From: an uncultured Rubrobacteraceae bacterium
Lineage (GTDB): Bacteria > Actinomycetota > Rubrobacteria > Rubrobacterales > Rubrobacteraceae
NCBI GenBank assembly: GCA_902806065.1
Contig: CADCVE010000007.1
Span: 1-64,000, forward strand
Length of the DNA stretch: 64,000 bases
Direction of reading: 5' to 3'
How positions within the stretch are numbered: the first letter of the stretch is position 1; each line of letters starts with the position of its first letter. A program made the position numbers and the translations under genes. A model generated the notes under the pieces. The model made no database searches. It saw only the letters and a program-made list of their open reading frames with translations, and had not been told where the DNA came from. Shown here piece after piece: positions 1 through 8,477 of this stretch.

Positions 1-949
1 CCCAGCCCCAGGAAGGGTTCTCGTCGGTGACGTCGTTTGGTTCCCCCGCCGATTCGTCTGCTTGTTCTGCTTCCTCCTCCTGCAACTCGGAGGTATTGAG
101 AGTCTCGACGTTGGTCTGGTACATGTATCCTCTCGGGTGTGGATCAGGAATCGCCGCTGAGCTTCGCTCTGGAAAAAGTGTGTTGCCCATGCCGAGCGGC
201 ACAAAGATGCGTTCTTGGAATTCCTGCTCCAACGGCTGGCCGGTGAGCTGTTCTATGATCATCCCGAGTAGTACCGTGTTCGTGTTGGAGTACTGGAAGC
301 CATCGCCAGGAGAGAAGTCAGGCGGGTAGGAGAAACCGATCTCGACCAGTTCCCTCGGCTCCCACACCTTCTGGGGCTCCGTGTCGAGCGTCTGGTTGAA
401 GTCCTCGTCCTCGGTGTAGCTGAAGAGGCCGCTAGTCATGTTCAAGAGCTGGCGGATGGTGATGTTCTCTCCGTTTGGAACCTCGGGTTGGTATTTGCTT
501 ACCGGGTCGTCGAGCCCCAGTTTGCCCTCGTCTACCAGTTGCAGAACTACCGTCCCGGTAAAGGTCTTGGTGTTGCTACCTATACGAAAGTGGTCGTTGG
601 GCGTAATCGGGGTGTCGGCCTCCAAGTTTCCGGTACCGAAAGCTTGGCTCCACGTTCCCTCGCCCGGGACATCGACGTAGACGAGCGCCCCGGGAATCCG
701 CAAGTTGGTCATCTGCTCTTCGATCTGCGACTGTAGGGTACTAGCGTAAGCGGGTAGGTTCGTACCTTCTGCGGTAGTTGCTTCACTAGAATTTGCTTGG
801 GAGGCAGTCGTCTCTTCTGATGGGGTTTCTTCGGAGGTAGTCGATTCGGACCCCGAGCATGCAATTACCGCGAAGCAAACTACGAGAGCAGCTCCGACGA
901 AGATACCTTTAGGAACACGACTACCTGCCAAATCCAACTTTCCACTCAT
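1..949 (-). CDS. Serine hydrolase lipoprotein (beta-lactamase/PBP fold), cut by window edge
   Basis: Extracytoplasmic serine hydrolase of the class C beta-lactamase/penicillin-binding family, probably lipid-anchored; D,D-peptidase or esterase activity is possible but the substrate is unknown. Translating from ATG 949 gives a hydrophobic signal with lipobox VIAC (Cys31), an acidic Ser/Thr-rich linker to about residue 62, the catalytic SxxK motif as SNTK (Ser125, Lys128) and the YxN motif in YSNTN. The C-terminal HxG motif would lie beyond base 1, so the 3' end is missing. A GGAAAGG Shine-Dalgarno precedes the start. The gene is a clear paralogue of the one at 2442-3725 (shared NMTSG and YSNTNTVLLG blocks) and is divergent from the AraC regulator between them. 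Confidence 0.85.
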   Translation of the reverse strand, partial: MSGKLDLAGSRVPKGIFVGAALVVCFAVIACSGSESTTSEETPSEETTASQANSSEATTAEGTNLPAYASTLQSQIEEQMTNLRIPGALVYVDVPGEGTWSQAFGTGNLEADTPITPNDHFRIGSNTKTFTGTVVLQLVDEGKLGLDDPVSKYQPEVPNGENITIRQLLNMTSGLFSYTEDEDFNQTLDTEPQKVWEPRELVEIGFSYPPDFSPGDGFQYSNTNTVLLGMIIEQLTGQPLEQEFQERIFVPLGMGNTLFPERSSAAIPDPHPRGYMYQTNVETLNTSELQEEEAEQADESAGEPNDVTDENPSWGW

Positions 950-1127
950 CAGGGACCTTTCCACCTGCGTTGAAAGTACCTACCCTTCGACTATGACAGG
1001 TTTTTGGAGGTTTGGGTATGGGTCAGGTGGCAATACTTGGCGCTGCTTGTTCGTTGCTTTCCTTTCCTTAGGCCCGAGAGGGAACGTTTCGCCTCTATAC
1101 ACCCACCTTCCGAGAGTAGACGTCTTC

Positions 1128-1155
1128 TTGGAAACCTGGAGTATAAAAGTACAAT
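1128..1155 (+). promoter_or_regulatory. Candidate sigma-70-type promoter for the AraC gene
   Basis: TTGGAA at 1128-1133 and TACAAT at 1150-1155 are separated by 16 bases, a good housekeeping-type promoter. It would leave a 5' leader of about 155 bases before the regulator at 1318. The whole 950-1317 interval lies between two divergent genes and holds no other coding sequence I can support. Confidence 0.4.
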
Positions 1156-1317
1156 ACATTTCGCTAGGGGCATTCTTCGGGGCAGGTGTGATCGGGGAAG
1201 GGAGAGGAGAGAGCGAACGTTGAACGTTTCGTCTGGAGAGGATAGTGGCTGTGCCCGGTTCGAGTCGCCGGTGACCGGAGCGCTTTCGAGACGCGAGGAC
1301 AAAGTAAGTTGACAAGC

Positions 1318-2235
1318 ATGCACCGTCCGCAGAGCCGCTACGGTCACACAGCGAACGGCGCATCGGCCAACCTGCGCGAGGGAGCGCCGGAAACACCGGT
1401 ATTACGGTCGAGGAAACTCAAAGTCTTCGGTGCGATCGAGGTAGCGCACCTCCGGCTCCTTCCCGGCGAGGTCGAGACCCTGCCCTTCAAGGGACACCTG
1501 GTCAACGTGCATCTGGGCGCCCCGCACCGTCTAGTACAGCGACGCAACCAACGGACACACGAGGGGCTCAAGGCTACGGGCGCCGTCGATATCGTGCCCG
1601 TGGGCACGCCGGCCTACTGGCGTATGGCGGCGGCGTCCGAGCACTTGAGCATGCTCCTCGAAGACCAATTCATCTGCCGGGTGGCCGTTGAGGAGGGCGC
1701 CGACCTCGACAAGATCGAGGTCGTGCCTTTCTTCAGCGCCTCAGACCCACCAGTAGAGCGCATCGGGCTGGCGTTGCTTTCGGAGATGGAGGCCGGGGGC
1801 CTGGGGGGCGAACTCTACGCCGAGTCGCTGGCGAACGTGTTGGCCCTGCATCTTCTTCGCCACCACTCCTCGCTAGGACGCAGCTCCAGGCAGGAGTCCA
1901 AGTGCGAGGGCGGCTTCTCCAAACGCGCGCTCGGACGAGTCACCGATTACATAAATGACAACCTCTCGCAGAAATTGACACTAACGGAGATAGCGGGGGT
2001 GGCGAACCTTAGCAACTACCATTTCGCACGCTTGTTCAAGGCGGCAACCGGACTCTCGCCACACCAGTACGTCATCAACCAGCGCGTTGAGCGGGCGAGA
2101 ACCCTGCTCGTCCTCACCGACCTCTCCGTCGTAGACGTCGCCGGGGCCGTGGGCTTCGCCAACCAGAGCCACCTCGCCTTCCACGTCAGGCGTCTGCTCG
2201 GCGTCTCCCCGAAGGCCCTGCGCCAAAGCTCCTAG
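1318..2235 (+). CDS. AraC-family transcriptional regulator
   Basis: Cytoplasmic DNA-binding regulator. The C-terminal third (from about residue 205) is a classic double helix-turn-helix AraC domain: YINDNLSQKLTLTEIAGVA, then the YHFARLFK motif of the first HTH, and VAGAVGFANQSHLAFHVRR followed by LLGVSPKALR in the second. The N-terminal part is the expected cupin-like ligand region (about residues 30-140), with no recognisable ligand-binding specificity. ATG 1318 is chosen; an in-frame TTG at 1309 is possible and both have weak ribosome-binding sites. It sits between two paralogous serine hydrolase lipoproteins, which makes them candidate targets. Length (305 residues) is normal for the family. 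Confidence 0.88.
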   Translation: MHRPQSRYGHTANGASANLREGAPETPVLRSRKLKVFGAIEVAHLRLLPGEVETLPFKGHLVNVHLGAPHRLVQRRNQRTHEGLKATGAVDIVPVGTPAYWRMAAASEHLSMLLEDQFICRVAVEEGADLDKIEVVPFFSASDPPVERIGLALLSEMEAGGLGGELYAESLANVLALHLLRHHSSLGRSSRQESKCEGGFSKRALGRVTDYINDNLSQKLTLTEIAGVANLSNYHFARLFKAATGLSPHQYVINQRVERARTLLVLTDLSVVDVAGAVGFANQSHLAFHVRRLLGVSPKALRQSS

Positions 2236-2441
2236 CACTAGCACTTTTCCATTGCCCCCCTAGAAAAAGAGCAAGAACCTGTTCAAAACAGCAAGATCTT
2301 TGTAGACGGCGGTTGCGCCCTCCGAAATGGTTACATCGAAGGGCTGCGCCGGTCGTGGTCCCCAAGAGCAATCCAACAGGTCGGAGAAGTCTGGCTGGGT
2401 CAGGAAGCGCGAGGAGCGCAGTTGATCGAAAGGGGTCAAGG

Positions 2442-3725
2442 ATGTTCGCTCGAGATATGTACCAGCGGATGTGGATGGGTGGTCTTGTCGTGACTATGTT
2501 GGTGCTTCTACTGGTGAGCGGATGTGGTGGGGATGGTACCAGCCAAGAGGATTCCGCTGAGGATACAACCACTGCCGAGGACACCGAGCAAGCAATCACT
2601 AGCGGAGATAGCGGGCACGCACCCGAGGATGCCCTAAATGCGGCGTTGGAGCAGTCCTTCGCAGAGAGCGGTGCGCCAGGGGTGGTCGCCGCTGTCCAGA
2701 CACCCGACTACACGTGGGTAGAAACCCGAGGGGTGGCGGACCGCACCTCCGAGGAGCCGATGACCCCCGACGTGCACCAGCGTATAGCCAGCGTCACCAA
2801 GACCTTCACCGGTACCCTGCTCCTTCAGGCCGAAGCCGATGGGCTCCTCTCGCTCGACGACTCGATCGACCAGTACTACGAGGGCGTCCCCAACGGGGAT
2901 GAGATCACGCTGCGCCAGATGGCAAATATGACCAGCGGGATCGCCAGCTACACATTCGATGAGCAGTTTCAGGAGCAGCTTTTCTCCGATCCGCAGCGAA
3001 TCTGGACGCTCGAAGAGATGGTACAGATCGGTATCGAGGACTCCCCTGTGTTCGATCCGGGCACCGAGTTCCAGTACTCCAACACCAACACGGTGCTGCT
3101 CGGTCTCGTCCTCGAGCAGGTAAGTGGCAGGCCAATCGGCGACCTGTACCGCGAAAGGATCATCGAACCGCTCGGCCTCCAGGAGACCTCCTTCCCTGAT
3201 GCTGAGGACTCATCCCTTCCGGCTCCGCAGGCGCGCGGCTACACCCTTCAGGGCCAGGACGACGGGGAGCCCACTGACACTACCAACTGGAACCCTTCCT
3301 GGGAGTGGACGGCTGGCGCGATGATTTCTACCGTGGAGGACCTGCTAGTCTATGGACGAGCGCTGGGTACCGGAGAGGGCCTGCTCTCACCCGACCAGCA
3401 GGCCCAGCGGCTCGACTCGTTCCTCGGTGATGACATCCCGCCGAACACCGCCGACCGGGCCTATGGGCTCGGCTTCGGTAGAGAGTCTGGGTGGATCGGA
3501 CACACCGGTACGAGCCCCGGGTACAACACCACCGTCTACTATAGTCCCGAGCTTGACGCCACGATGGTAGTAGAGACCAACAGCGACATCGCCTCTGGCG
3601 ACTGCTCGGACGACAACCCGACCCTGGCGGACAGTCCGCATGACATCCCCTGCGAAGAACCCGCGAAGAGGATCCGCGGAGTGCTGGCCGAGGTGCTGGG
3701 ACAGCCGTTTGGGACGGAGCAGTAG
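2442..3725 (+). CDS. Serine hydrolase lipoprotein (beta-lactamase/PBP fold)
   Basis: Full-length (427 residues) lipoprotein of the class C beta-lactamase/D-alanyl-D-alanine carboxypeptidase-like family. It has a signal peptide ending in lipobox VSGC (Cys28), an acidic disordered linker to about residue 62, SxxK as SVTK (Ser117, Lys120), YxN as YSN, and the third active-site motif HTG in IGHTGTSPGYNT. All three catalytic motifs are intact, so an active enzyme is expected. ATG 2442 follows a good AAAGGGG site and begins immediately before the signal peptide; the frame is open further upstream, but without signal-like sequence. It is transcribed in the same direction as the AraC gene 206 bases upstream and is followed by a hairpin terminator. 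Confidence 0.9.
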   Translation: MFARDMYQRMWMGGLVVTMLVLLLVSGCGGDGTSQEDSAEDTTTAEDTEQAITSGDSGHAPEDALNAALEQSFAESGAPGVVAAVQTPDYTWVETRGVADRTSEEPMTPDVHQRIASVTKTFTGTLLLQAEADGLLSLDDSIDQYYEGVPNGDEITLRQMANMTSGIASYTFDEQFQEQLFSDPQRIWTLEEMVQIGIEDSPVFDPGTEFQYSNTNTVLLGLVLEQVSGRPIGDLYRERIIEPLGLQETSFPDAEDSSLPAPQARGYTLQGQDDGEPTDTTNWNPSWEWTAGAMISTVEDLLVYGRALGTGEGLLSPDQQAQRLDSFLGDDIPPNTADRAYGLGFGRESGWIGHTGTSPGYNTTVYYSPELDATMVVETNSDIASGDCSDDNPTLADSPHDIPCEEPAKRIRGVLAEVLGQPFGTEQ

Positions 3726-3739
3726 ACATCTTGTAGTTG

Positions 3740-3776
3740 AAGGAGGCGATCTTTCAGCCTTGGAGGTCGCCTCCTT
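3740..3776 (+). terminator. Hairpin terminator after the serine hydrolase gene
   Basis: Perfect 10-bp stem AAGGAGGCGA (3740-3749) with TCGCCTCCTT (3767-3776) around a 17-base loop, 14 bases after the stop codon. There is no U-tract, so termination may be weak or factor-assisted. Confidence 0.55.
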
Positions 3777-3789
3777 ATTCACCGGGTTG

Positions 3790-3876
3790 CCGAGAGGAGT
3801 AGTCCTCTCGGAAATCTATACCCATCGAGCTGAATAAAATGGTGCTACTGGGGCTATAGAGAGTCCTCTCAGCCCC
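3790..3876. repeat. Two further perfect hairpins sharing a GAGxxTCCTCTC core
   Basis: Hairpin 1 (3790-3811) has a 9-bp stem CCGAGAGGA/TCCTCTCGG with loop GTAG. Hairpin 2 (3850-3876) has GGGGCT/AGCCCC closing an inner GAGAG/CTCTC stem. With the terminator at 3740-3776 this makes three perfect hairpins in 140 bases. The remaining sequence to 4062 holds no gene I can support. Confidence 0.5.
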
Positions 3877-4062
3877 TCTGGCGTACATACATGTAGTAGG
3901 TCCGAATCAAAATGTAGGAATCTGGAGCCTGCTAGCTAAGGCTTATGCCCATTCTCGGAACTGTCAAGGCAGGACGGTGTTTCGCCAGAGTAAGAGCGTG
4001 CGTTCGCCTCCTTCCTGTTGGATGCGCGGGATCCCTGCTATTTTACGGCTACAATCGTTAGC

Positions 4063-4629
4063 ATGAGTGCGTTTGTTACTGGTGTACAGAACTCCCAGGA
4101 GATCACTCACGAAAAGAACCTCATAGGGTGCAAAGAAGCCGCAGACAACTTCGTGCGCACTATGCAGGGCCTTGAAGACAGACTTGGGCCCCTGCTCCTC
4201 CAGCTCCCGCCCGGTTTCACGGCCGAGAGGCTGGAGGTCCTGGACGCGTTCCTTAGCGAGTTGCCAGTGGGGCCCCAGTATGCCGTGGAGGTGCGCCACA
4301 AGAGTTGGCTGGGCTCGGAACTCCCTGGCGTGTTGCGCGAGCGCGGGGTGGCCCTCACGCTGGTGGATTACCCGCGGATGCCCCGGCTGGAGGAGGCGAC
4401 GGCGGACTTTGTGTATATCCGCTGGCTCGGGGATCGCCGCGAGTTTCCTTCGGGGCACACTCATCTGAAGAAAGACCGTGACGAGGACCTGCGTTGGTGG
4501 TCGGAGTTGGTGGACCGCTTTCTCGGGGAGGGCAAGGCCGTCTTCGCGTATGCGAACAACCACTACCAGAACCACTCGCCCTCGACTGTCGAGCGGTTTT
4601 TGGAGGTAAGGCGGGGGGAGCGGGGTTAG
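4063..4629 (+). pseudogene. DUF72 (YecE-like) protein, N-terminal part missing
   Basis: DUF72 is a TIM-barrel-like family of unknown biochemical function, usually about 240-300 residues. This frame matches from the EITHEKNL block onward: a PLLLQLPPGF strand, VEVRHKSW, DYPRMP, YIRWLGD and the terminal AYANNHYQNHSP segment. The N-terminal block with the first strand and the conserved Trp/Tyr motif is absent, and I find no remnant in any frame upstream. The first in-frame ATG is 4063, exactly 7 bases after a TACAAT -10-like box, so the shortened frame could still be expressed as a leaderless message. The stop overlaps the GTG of the next gene by one base. A pseudogene is likely; a truncated but functional protein cannot be excluded. 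Confidence 0.7.
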
Positions 4630-5402
4630 TGACGGTGCCGGTTATCTTCAGCACTGGTTCGCTGCATCCGTTCGGTTTGGACCGCTCGTATGCCTGGGCT
4701 GCCGAGGCCGGGTACGATGGGGTGGAGATCATGATGGACGAGCGCTGGGATACTCACCAGGACTCTTACCTCAGCCACCTCGCAGAGCGCCACGGCCTCC
4801 CCGTTCTGGCCCTGCACACGCCGCTTTACAGAGGCGCGTGGAGGCTCGGACCCGAACAAACGCTCATACGTAGCGCGAGGCTAGCTGTTAGAGTCCAGGC
4901 TCCCGTGGTCGTCGTTCACCCGCCACCTCCGGGCAGGCCGCTCCAGAAGTGGAGAGAGGGTCCCCTCGCGGAGGCACGCGCAGAAGGCGTGCACGTCGCC
5001 GTCGAGAACATGCCGGGAGGCCGAGCGAAGCAAGCCTTCAGCGTAAGGCGCCGGAGCTGTTACCTGCCGGAGCATTTGTTTGGGCTGGGTGATGTGACGC
5101 TGGATACCAGCCACGTGGCGGCGAGCGGGTTGGACCTTTTGGAGGTACAGGCCGAGTTGGCGGGCCAACTAAGGCACGTTCACCTTTCGGACTCGGATCT
5201 TTCGGGGGGCGACCAGCATAAGCTGCCTGGGAAGGGCAAGCTCCCTTTGAAGGAGTTTCTGGCCCGGCTCAGTGAGAGTGGCTATCCCGGCGCTGTGAGT
5301 CTGGAGCTAAAGCCGTGGCCTTTGGGTACACCAGACCCGGAGGTGATTCTGGAGCGGATGCGCGGGGCGCTGAAGTTTGCTCGGGAGGGGCTTGGACGTT
5401 AA
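4629..5402 (+). CDS. Sugar phosphate isomerase/epimerase-like TIM-barrel protein
   Basis: Member of the xylose-isomerase-like/AP-endonuclease-2 superfamily (257 residues). Seen are the family's AEAGYDGVEIM strand near the N terminus, a middle VHVAVENMPGG strand carrying a candidate metal-ligand Glu, TLDTSHVAASG with Asp and His ligands, LRHVHLSDSD, and a terminal YPGAVSLELKPW with Glu. These are the usual metal-binding positions of the barrel. GTG 4629 overlaps the DUF72 stop codon by one base and has a GGGGGGAG site upstream, so the two genes were translationally coupled. The substrate cannot be read from sequence. Confidence 0.8.
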   Translation: MTVPVIFSTGSLHPFGLDRSYAWAAEAGYDGVEIMMDERWDTHQDSYLSHLAERHGLPVLALHTPLYRGAWRLGPEQTLIRSARLAVRVQAPVVVVHPPPPGRPLQKWREGPLAEARAEGVHVAVENMPGGRAKQAFSVRRRSCYLPEHLFGLGDVTLDTSHVAASGLDLLEVQAELAGQLRHVHLSDSDLSGGDQHKLPGKGKLPLKEFLARLSESGYPGAVSLELKPWPLGTPDPEVILERMRGALKFAREGLGR

Positions 5403-5423
5403 CGAAGGTTCGAGATCCTGGCT

Positions 5424-6062
5424 TCAGGAAGGGATCAAGCTCCACAGCTGCATCAGGATGCGGTGGGTGAGGCCCCAGATGACGTAGCGGTTCTTGTAGG
5501 TGAAAGCGGGCCAACTTCCGGGGAAGTCGGGGATCTCGACGGTCTCCTCCACGAGCCGGTCCACCGGGACCCAGAATGCCTCCATGACCTCCCGCTCGTC
5601 GAGAGAACCGGGCTCCGCGTCTATCTCGACTACGACAGTCGAGATGATGAGCTGGCCGGGCATGTTCCGCGGACCGACGTCGTCGAGGCGGCCCAGGTAC
5701 CGGCCCGCTGACAGGTCTATACCGACCTCTTCCAGCGTCTCGCGGCGGGCGGTGTCATAGGCACTCTCTTCGCCGGGCTCCCGGCCGCCGCCGGGGAGAG
5801 CCATGTGTCCCGACCAGGGGTCGCGCTCGTTCTCAGAGCGTTTGATCACCAGGATCTCCAACCCCAGGCCACGCTCTCTGAGCAGCAGGGCCACCGCCGC
5901 CCGCCGCCGTGATTTAGTCTCCATCAACTCTGGCCGTCCCCCGGCGAGGGCCGCCGCCAGTCGTTCCAGGATGCTCGTGGTTTGTGCTCTGTTTGCGCTG
6001 CTCATGGGCCTTGAGTTTATACCGGCTACGCCGCGAAGTAAGGCGCCGATGTAACGTGACAC
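5424..6062 (-). CDS. Nudix hydrolase
   Basis: Hydrolase of nucleoside diphosphates linked to another moiety. The Nudix box is complete: GGREPGEESAYDTARRETL followed by EEVGI, fitting GX5EX7REUXEEXGU. The neighbouring WSGHMALPGG resembles the region before the box in CoA-pyrophosphatase-like Nudix enzymes, but the exact substrate is open. Start GTG 6062 has AGGA 7 bases upstream and lies 9 bases after the stop of the upstream oxidoreductase gene, so the two form an operon. ATG 6005 is an alternative start giving 193 residues; conserved sequence starts after it, so either is compatible with a working enzyme. Confidence 0.85.
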   Translation of the reverse strand: MSRYIGALLRGVAGINSRPMSSANRAQTTSILERLAAALAGGRPELMETKSRRRAAVALLLRERGLGLEILVIKRSENERDPWSGHMALPGGGREPGEESAYDTARRETLEEVGIDLSAGRYLGRLDDVGPRNMPGQLIISTVVVEIDAEPGSLDEREVMEAFWVPVDRLVEETVEIPDFPGSWPAFTYKNRYVIWGLTHRILMQLWSLIPS

Positions 6063-6071
6063 TATTCGATC

Positions 6072-6467
6072 CTACCTCGCTGCCGGCGTGATCTCCAGGA
6101 CGGCACGCTCTTCGTTGCGGGTCAAGAGATCGACGAGGGGTGTCGTCTTGTACCGGCGCCCCAAAAGCTCCATCGCCTTCTCCGCCACCTCCTCTTCCCC
6201 CGTATCCAGGATACGCGCCCACGCCTCCGACTCCGCGCCGAGCCTCTTGCCCCGTACCGTCGCGGGCGCGAGGAGCACGCGAGGGTTGTTGCGGATGCGC
6301 TTGACCTTGCCCGAGTCTGCGCCTGTTCTTACGTACATCCTGCCGTTCATGACCACGTACCAGACCGGCGTGACCATGGGTTCACCGCTCTTGCGGAACG
6401 TGGTCAGGTTGATATTCTTGTAGCCTTCCAGCGTTGGGAAGGGGTTGTCGTACCATAGTTTCGCCAC
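6072..6467 (-). CDS. Pyridoxamine 5'-phosphate oxidase-like (PPOX class, F420/FMN-type) oxidoreductase
   Basis: Small split-barrel flavin/F420-binding protein (131 residues). Typical features are the start LTTFRKSGEPMVTPVWYVV, the strand MYVRTGADSGKVKRIRNNP and VLLAPATVRG, followed by a helical C terminus with LGRRY. This is the pattern of PPOX-class F420-dependent oxidoreductases of Actinobacteria. The cofactor (F420 or FMN) cannot be decided by eye. It lies directly upstream of the Nudix gene and is divergent from the aminopeptidase at 6620. Confidence 0.8.
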   Translation of the reverse strand: MAKLWYDNPFPTLEGYKNINLTTFRKSGEPMVTPVWYVVMNGRMYVRTGADSGKVKRIRNNPRVLLAPATVRGKRLGAESEAWARILDTGEEEVAEKAMELLGRRYKTTPLVDLLTRNEERAVLEITPAAR

Positions 6468-6619
6468 AGTCTCTCCTCCCGCGGTGCCGATCCGCTACGT
6501 CTCGCCGACCGGGCTTCCAACGGAGAGTATCATCGGCAGACTTCTTCGTGAAGTTGAGCGGCGCTAACGGGCCGGGTGGTAAGCTCTCCGGAGGTTTCCG
6601 AGGCGAAGGAGAGTACCGT

Positions 6620-7720
6620 ATGAGGGATGAGCGGCTCGTAAAGCTGGCGCGGGTGCTGGTGGAGTATTCGGTGGGAGCGGGGGAGGGGGAGCAGGTCATC
6701 GTCTCCGGTGGGGTGGCGGCCGAGCCTCTCATAAAGGAGGTCTATACGAGGCTTCTCGACGTGGGAGCCGTTCCGATTCCCCAGGTCCAGATGCCGGGTA
6801 TGCAGGAGTTGTTCTATGGACACGCGAAAGATATTCACTACCAGGAGACGCCGTCTGTAATACGCTCGCTGTATGAGGGCGCCGACGCGTTTATCTCGAT
6901 CATGGCGCCGGGCAATACCCGGGCTCTGGCGGCGGTGGACCCCCAGAAGCAGCAGGCTTTGAGCAAGCGGGACAAGGCGCTGCAGGAGGTGGTCTTGGGC
7001 AAGGACCGCTGGGCGCTCACGCTCTTCCCGACCGAGGCGCTGGCCCAGGAGTCGGAGATGAGCCTCGCGGATTACGAGGAGTTCGTCTTCGGGGCGATGG
7101 CCTTGAACGAGGATGACCCGGTAGGGTACTGGAAGGAGAAGGCCGGGGAGCAGGGGCGGCTCATAGGGCAACTGGAGCAGGCCGATGAGGTGCGCATTAG
7201 CGGTCCCGGCACGGACCTGACGCTCTCTATCAAGGGCAGGAAGTTCCTCAACGGCGACGGCTCGCACAACATGCCGTGTGGTGAGGTTTTTACTGGTCCT
7301 GTTGAGGACTCGGTGAACGGCGAAGTTTACTTCGGCATCCCCGTGGCGGTCGCCGGGCGCGAGGTCTCGGGCGTGAGGTTACGCTTCGAGGAGGGCAGGG
7401 TTGTGGAGGCTAGCGCGGAGAAGGGGGAGGAGTACCTCAATGCGATGCTCGACGCGGATGAGGGGGCACGGTATCTCGGGGAGCTTGGGATCGGGACGAA
7501 CTACGGTATAGGCCGCGCGACCAAGAACATCCTCTTCGACGAGAAGCTCGGGGGGACGGTGCATCTGGCGGTCGGACGTTCGTATGAGAAGACCGGTGGC
7601 AAGAACGAGTCCAGCGTTCACTGGGATTTGATCTGCGACCTGCGTGAAGGCGGGGAGTTGTACGCCGACGGAGAGCTGATCCAAAAGGACGGCAAGTTTC
7701 CCGACTACGATTTCGGGTAG
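6620..7720 (+). CDS. M29-family metallo-aminopeptidase
   Basis: Cytoplasmic leucyl-type aminopeptidase of the thermophilic M29 family (366 residues). Metal-ligand blocks are present in order: GEVFTGPVEDSVNG (Glu), GELGIGTN (Glu), GGTVHLAVGRSYEKTGG (His and Tyr) and SSVHWDLICDL (His and Asp). A single ORF covers the normal family length. Start ATG 6620 has GAAGGAGAG upstream and fits the conserved N terminus RDERLVKLARVLVEYS; an open frame upstream shows no conservation. It is divergent from the PPOX gene. Confidence 0.92.
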   Translation: MRDERLVKLARVLVEYSVGAGEGEQVIVSGGVAAEPLIKEVYTRLLDVGAVPIPQVQMPGMQELFYGHAKDIHYQETPSVIRSLYEGADAFISIMAPGNTRALAAVDPQKQQALSKRDKALQEVVLGKDRWALTLFPTEALAQESEMSLADYEEFVFGAMALNEDDPVGYWKEKAGEQGRLIGQLEQADEVRISGPGTDLTLSIKGRKFLNGDGSHNMPCGEVFTGPVEDSVNGEVYFGIPVAVAGREVSGVRLRFEEGRVVEASAEKGEEYLNAMLDADEGARYLGELGIGTNYGIGRATKNILFDEKLGGTVHLAVGRSYEKTGGKNESSVHWDLICDLREGGELYADGELIQKDGKFPDYDFG

Positions 7721-7733
7721 CTTAGGCGCATAT

Positions 7734-7967
7734 ATGGGTGAGACTATGCTGCGTGTGGCGAACGTAAAAAGCGAAGACGACCTGGAGGCCGTGCGCGACG
7801 CCCTAGACCAAATCGGGGCCGCGTACGAGCATGTGGACTCCGAGCCAAACGAGGACTCGTATCCGCAGACGGCGTACTTCCAGGTCCAGTCAGACCTCTC
7901 GAACAACGCCGATGCGCTGATGGCCCAGCTCTCCGAGGAGCGTGGCCTGGAAGCCGAGATCCTCTAA
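7734..7967 (+). CDS. Small acidic hypothetical protein
   Basis: Acidic 77-residue protein I do not recognise. It looks like a compact alpha/beta domain: an MLRVANVKSEDD strand, the helix LEAVRDALDQIG, an extended middle with QTAYFQVQ, and a helix ending ERGLEAEIL. It begins 13 bases after the aminopeptidase stop, so cotranscription is likely. ATG 7746 has the better ribosome-binding site (GGGTGAGA) and may be the true start. No membrane or export signal. Confidence 0.6.
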   Translation: MGETMLRVANVKSEDDLEAVRDALDQIGAAYEHVDSEPNEDSYPQTAYFQVQSDLSNNADALMAQLSEERGLEAEIL

Positions 7968-8477
7968 AGAGCGCCGAGATCCTCGGCGCCGGACCTCTAT
8001 CAATTCTCTATCAATAAGAGTACCTCGCCCGCCTGGAAGGAGACTCATATCGCAAGTTATCCTGGTCCTTGTTGCACTGACGATGCCCCTGGCATACGCC
8101 GCAAATTTGGTCCGGCTCGCTGGTCCGACGAACCTATTATCAGGTATTACTCGAATCTCCATCCTTCGAAGTGGCTGCGCGTCTCCGCGAACCCGGTAAA
8201 CTAACGCTTCAGATGAAATCAGAAGCCGGAGAGACAAGAGGAGACGGGATCTTACGGACCAATATCGGTTCGGTGTCCCACGACTTCCGGACGCTGAGCC
8301 TGCAGTGTGCTCGTGAAAGGCTCTGGAACCCTGGAGACGAGCGCTCTCTGCTGCTGGCAACCTTCGGCGTCGGTTGGACGCTGAACCCCAGGAGCGCGTC
8401 GCATTATCCCTTCCAGGCGCTCCGCGCCTCGGCCCTGACCCTCTTACGCTGGCGTGCCGGGCGGAGAGGCTAACTCC
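7968..8477. other. 500-base interval without a supported gene
   Basis: No recognised gene. At 8036-8044 there is a strong GGAAGGAGA ribosome-binding sequence followed by an open frame to about 8199 whose start resembles a signal peptide (VILVLVALTMPLAYA then AN). However, no ATG, GTG or TTG stands at a proper distance; only ATA or ATC is available. This may be a small secreted-protein gene that lost its start codon. From 8200 to 8462 I see only unremarkable open frames. Confidence 0.35.

Noticed and set aside
1256-1275. GGTTCGAGTC resembling a tRNA T-loop
   Set aside because: No acceptor stem, D-arm or anticodon arm can be folded upstream; an isolated motif.
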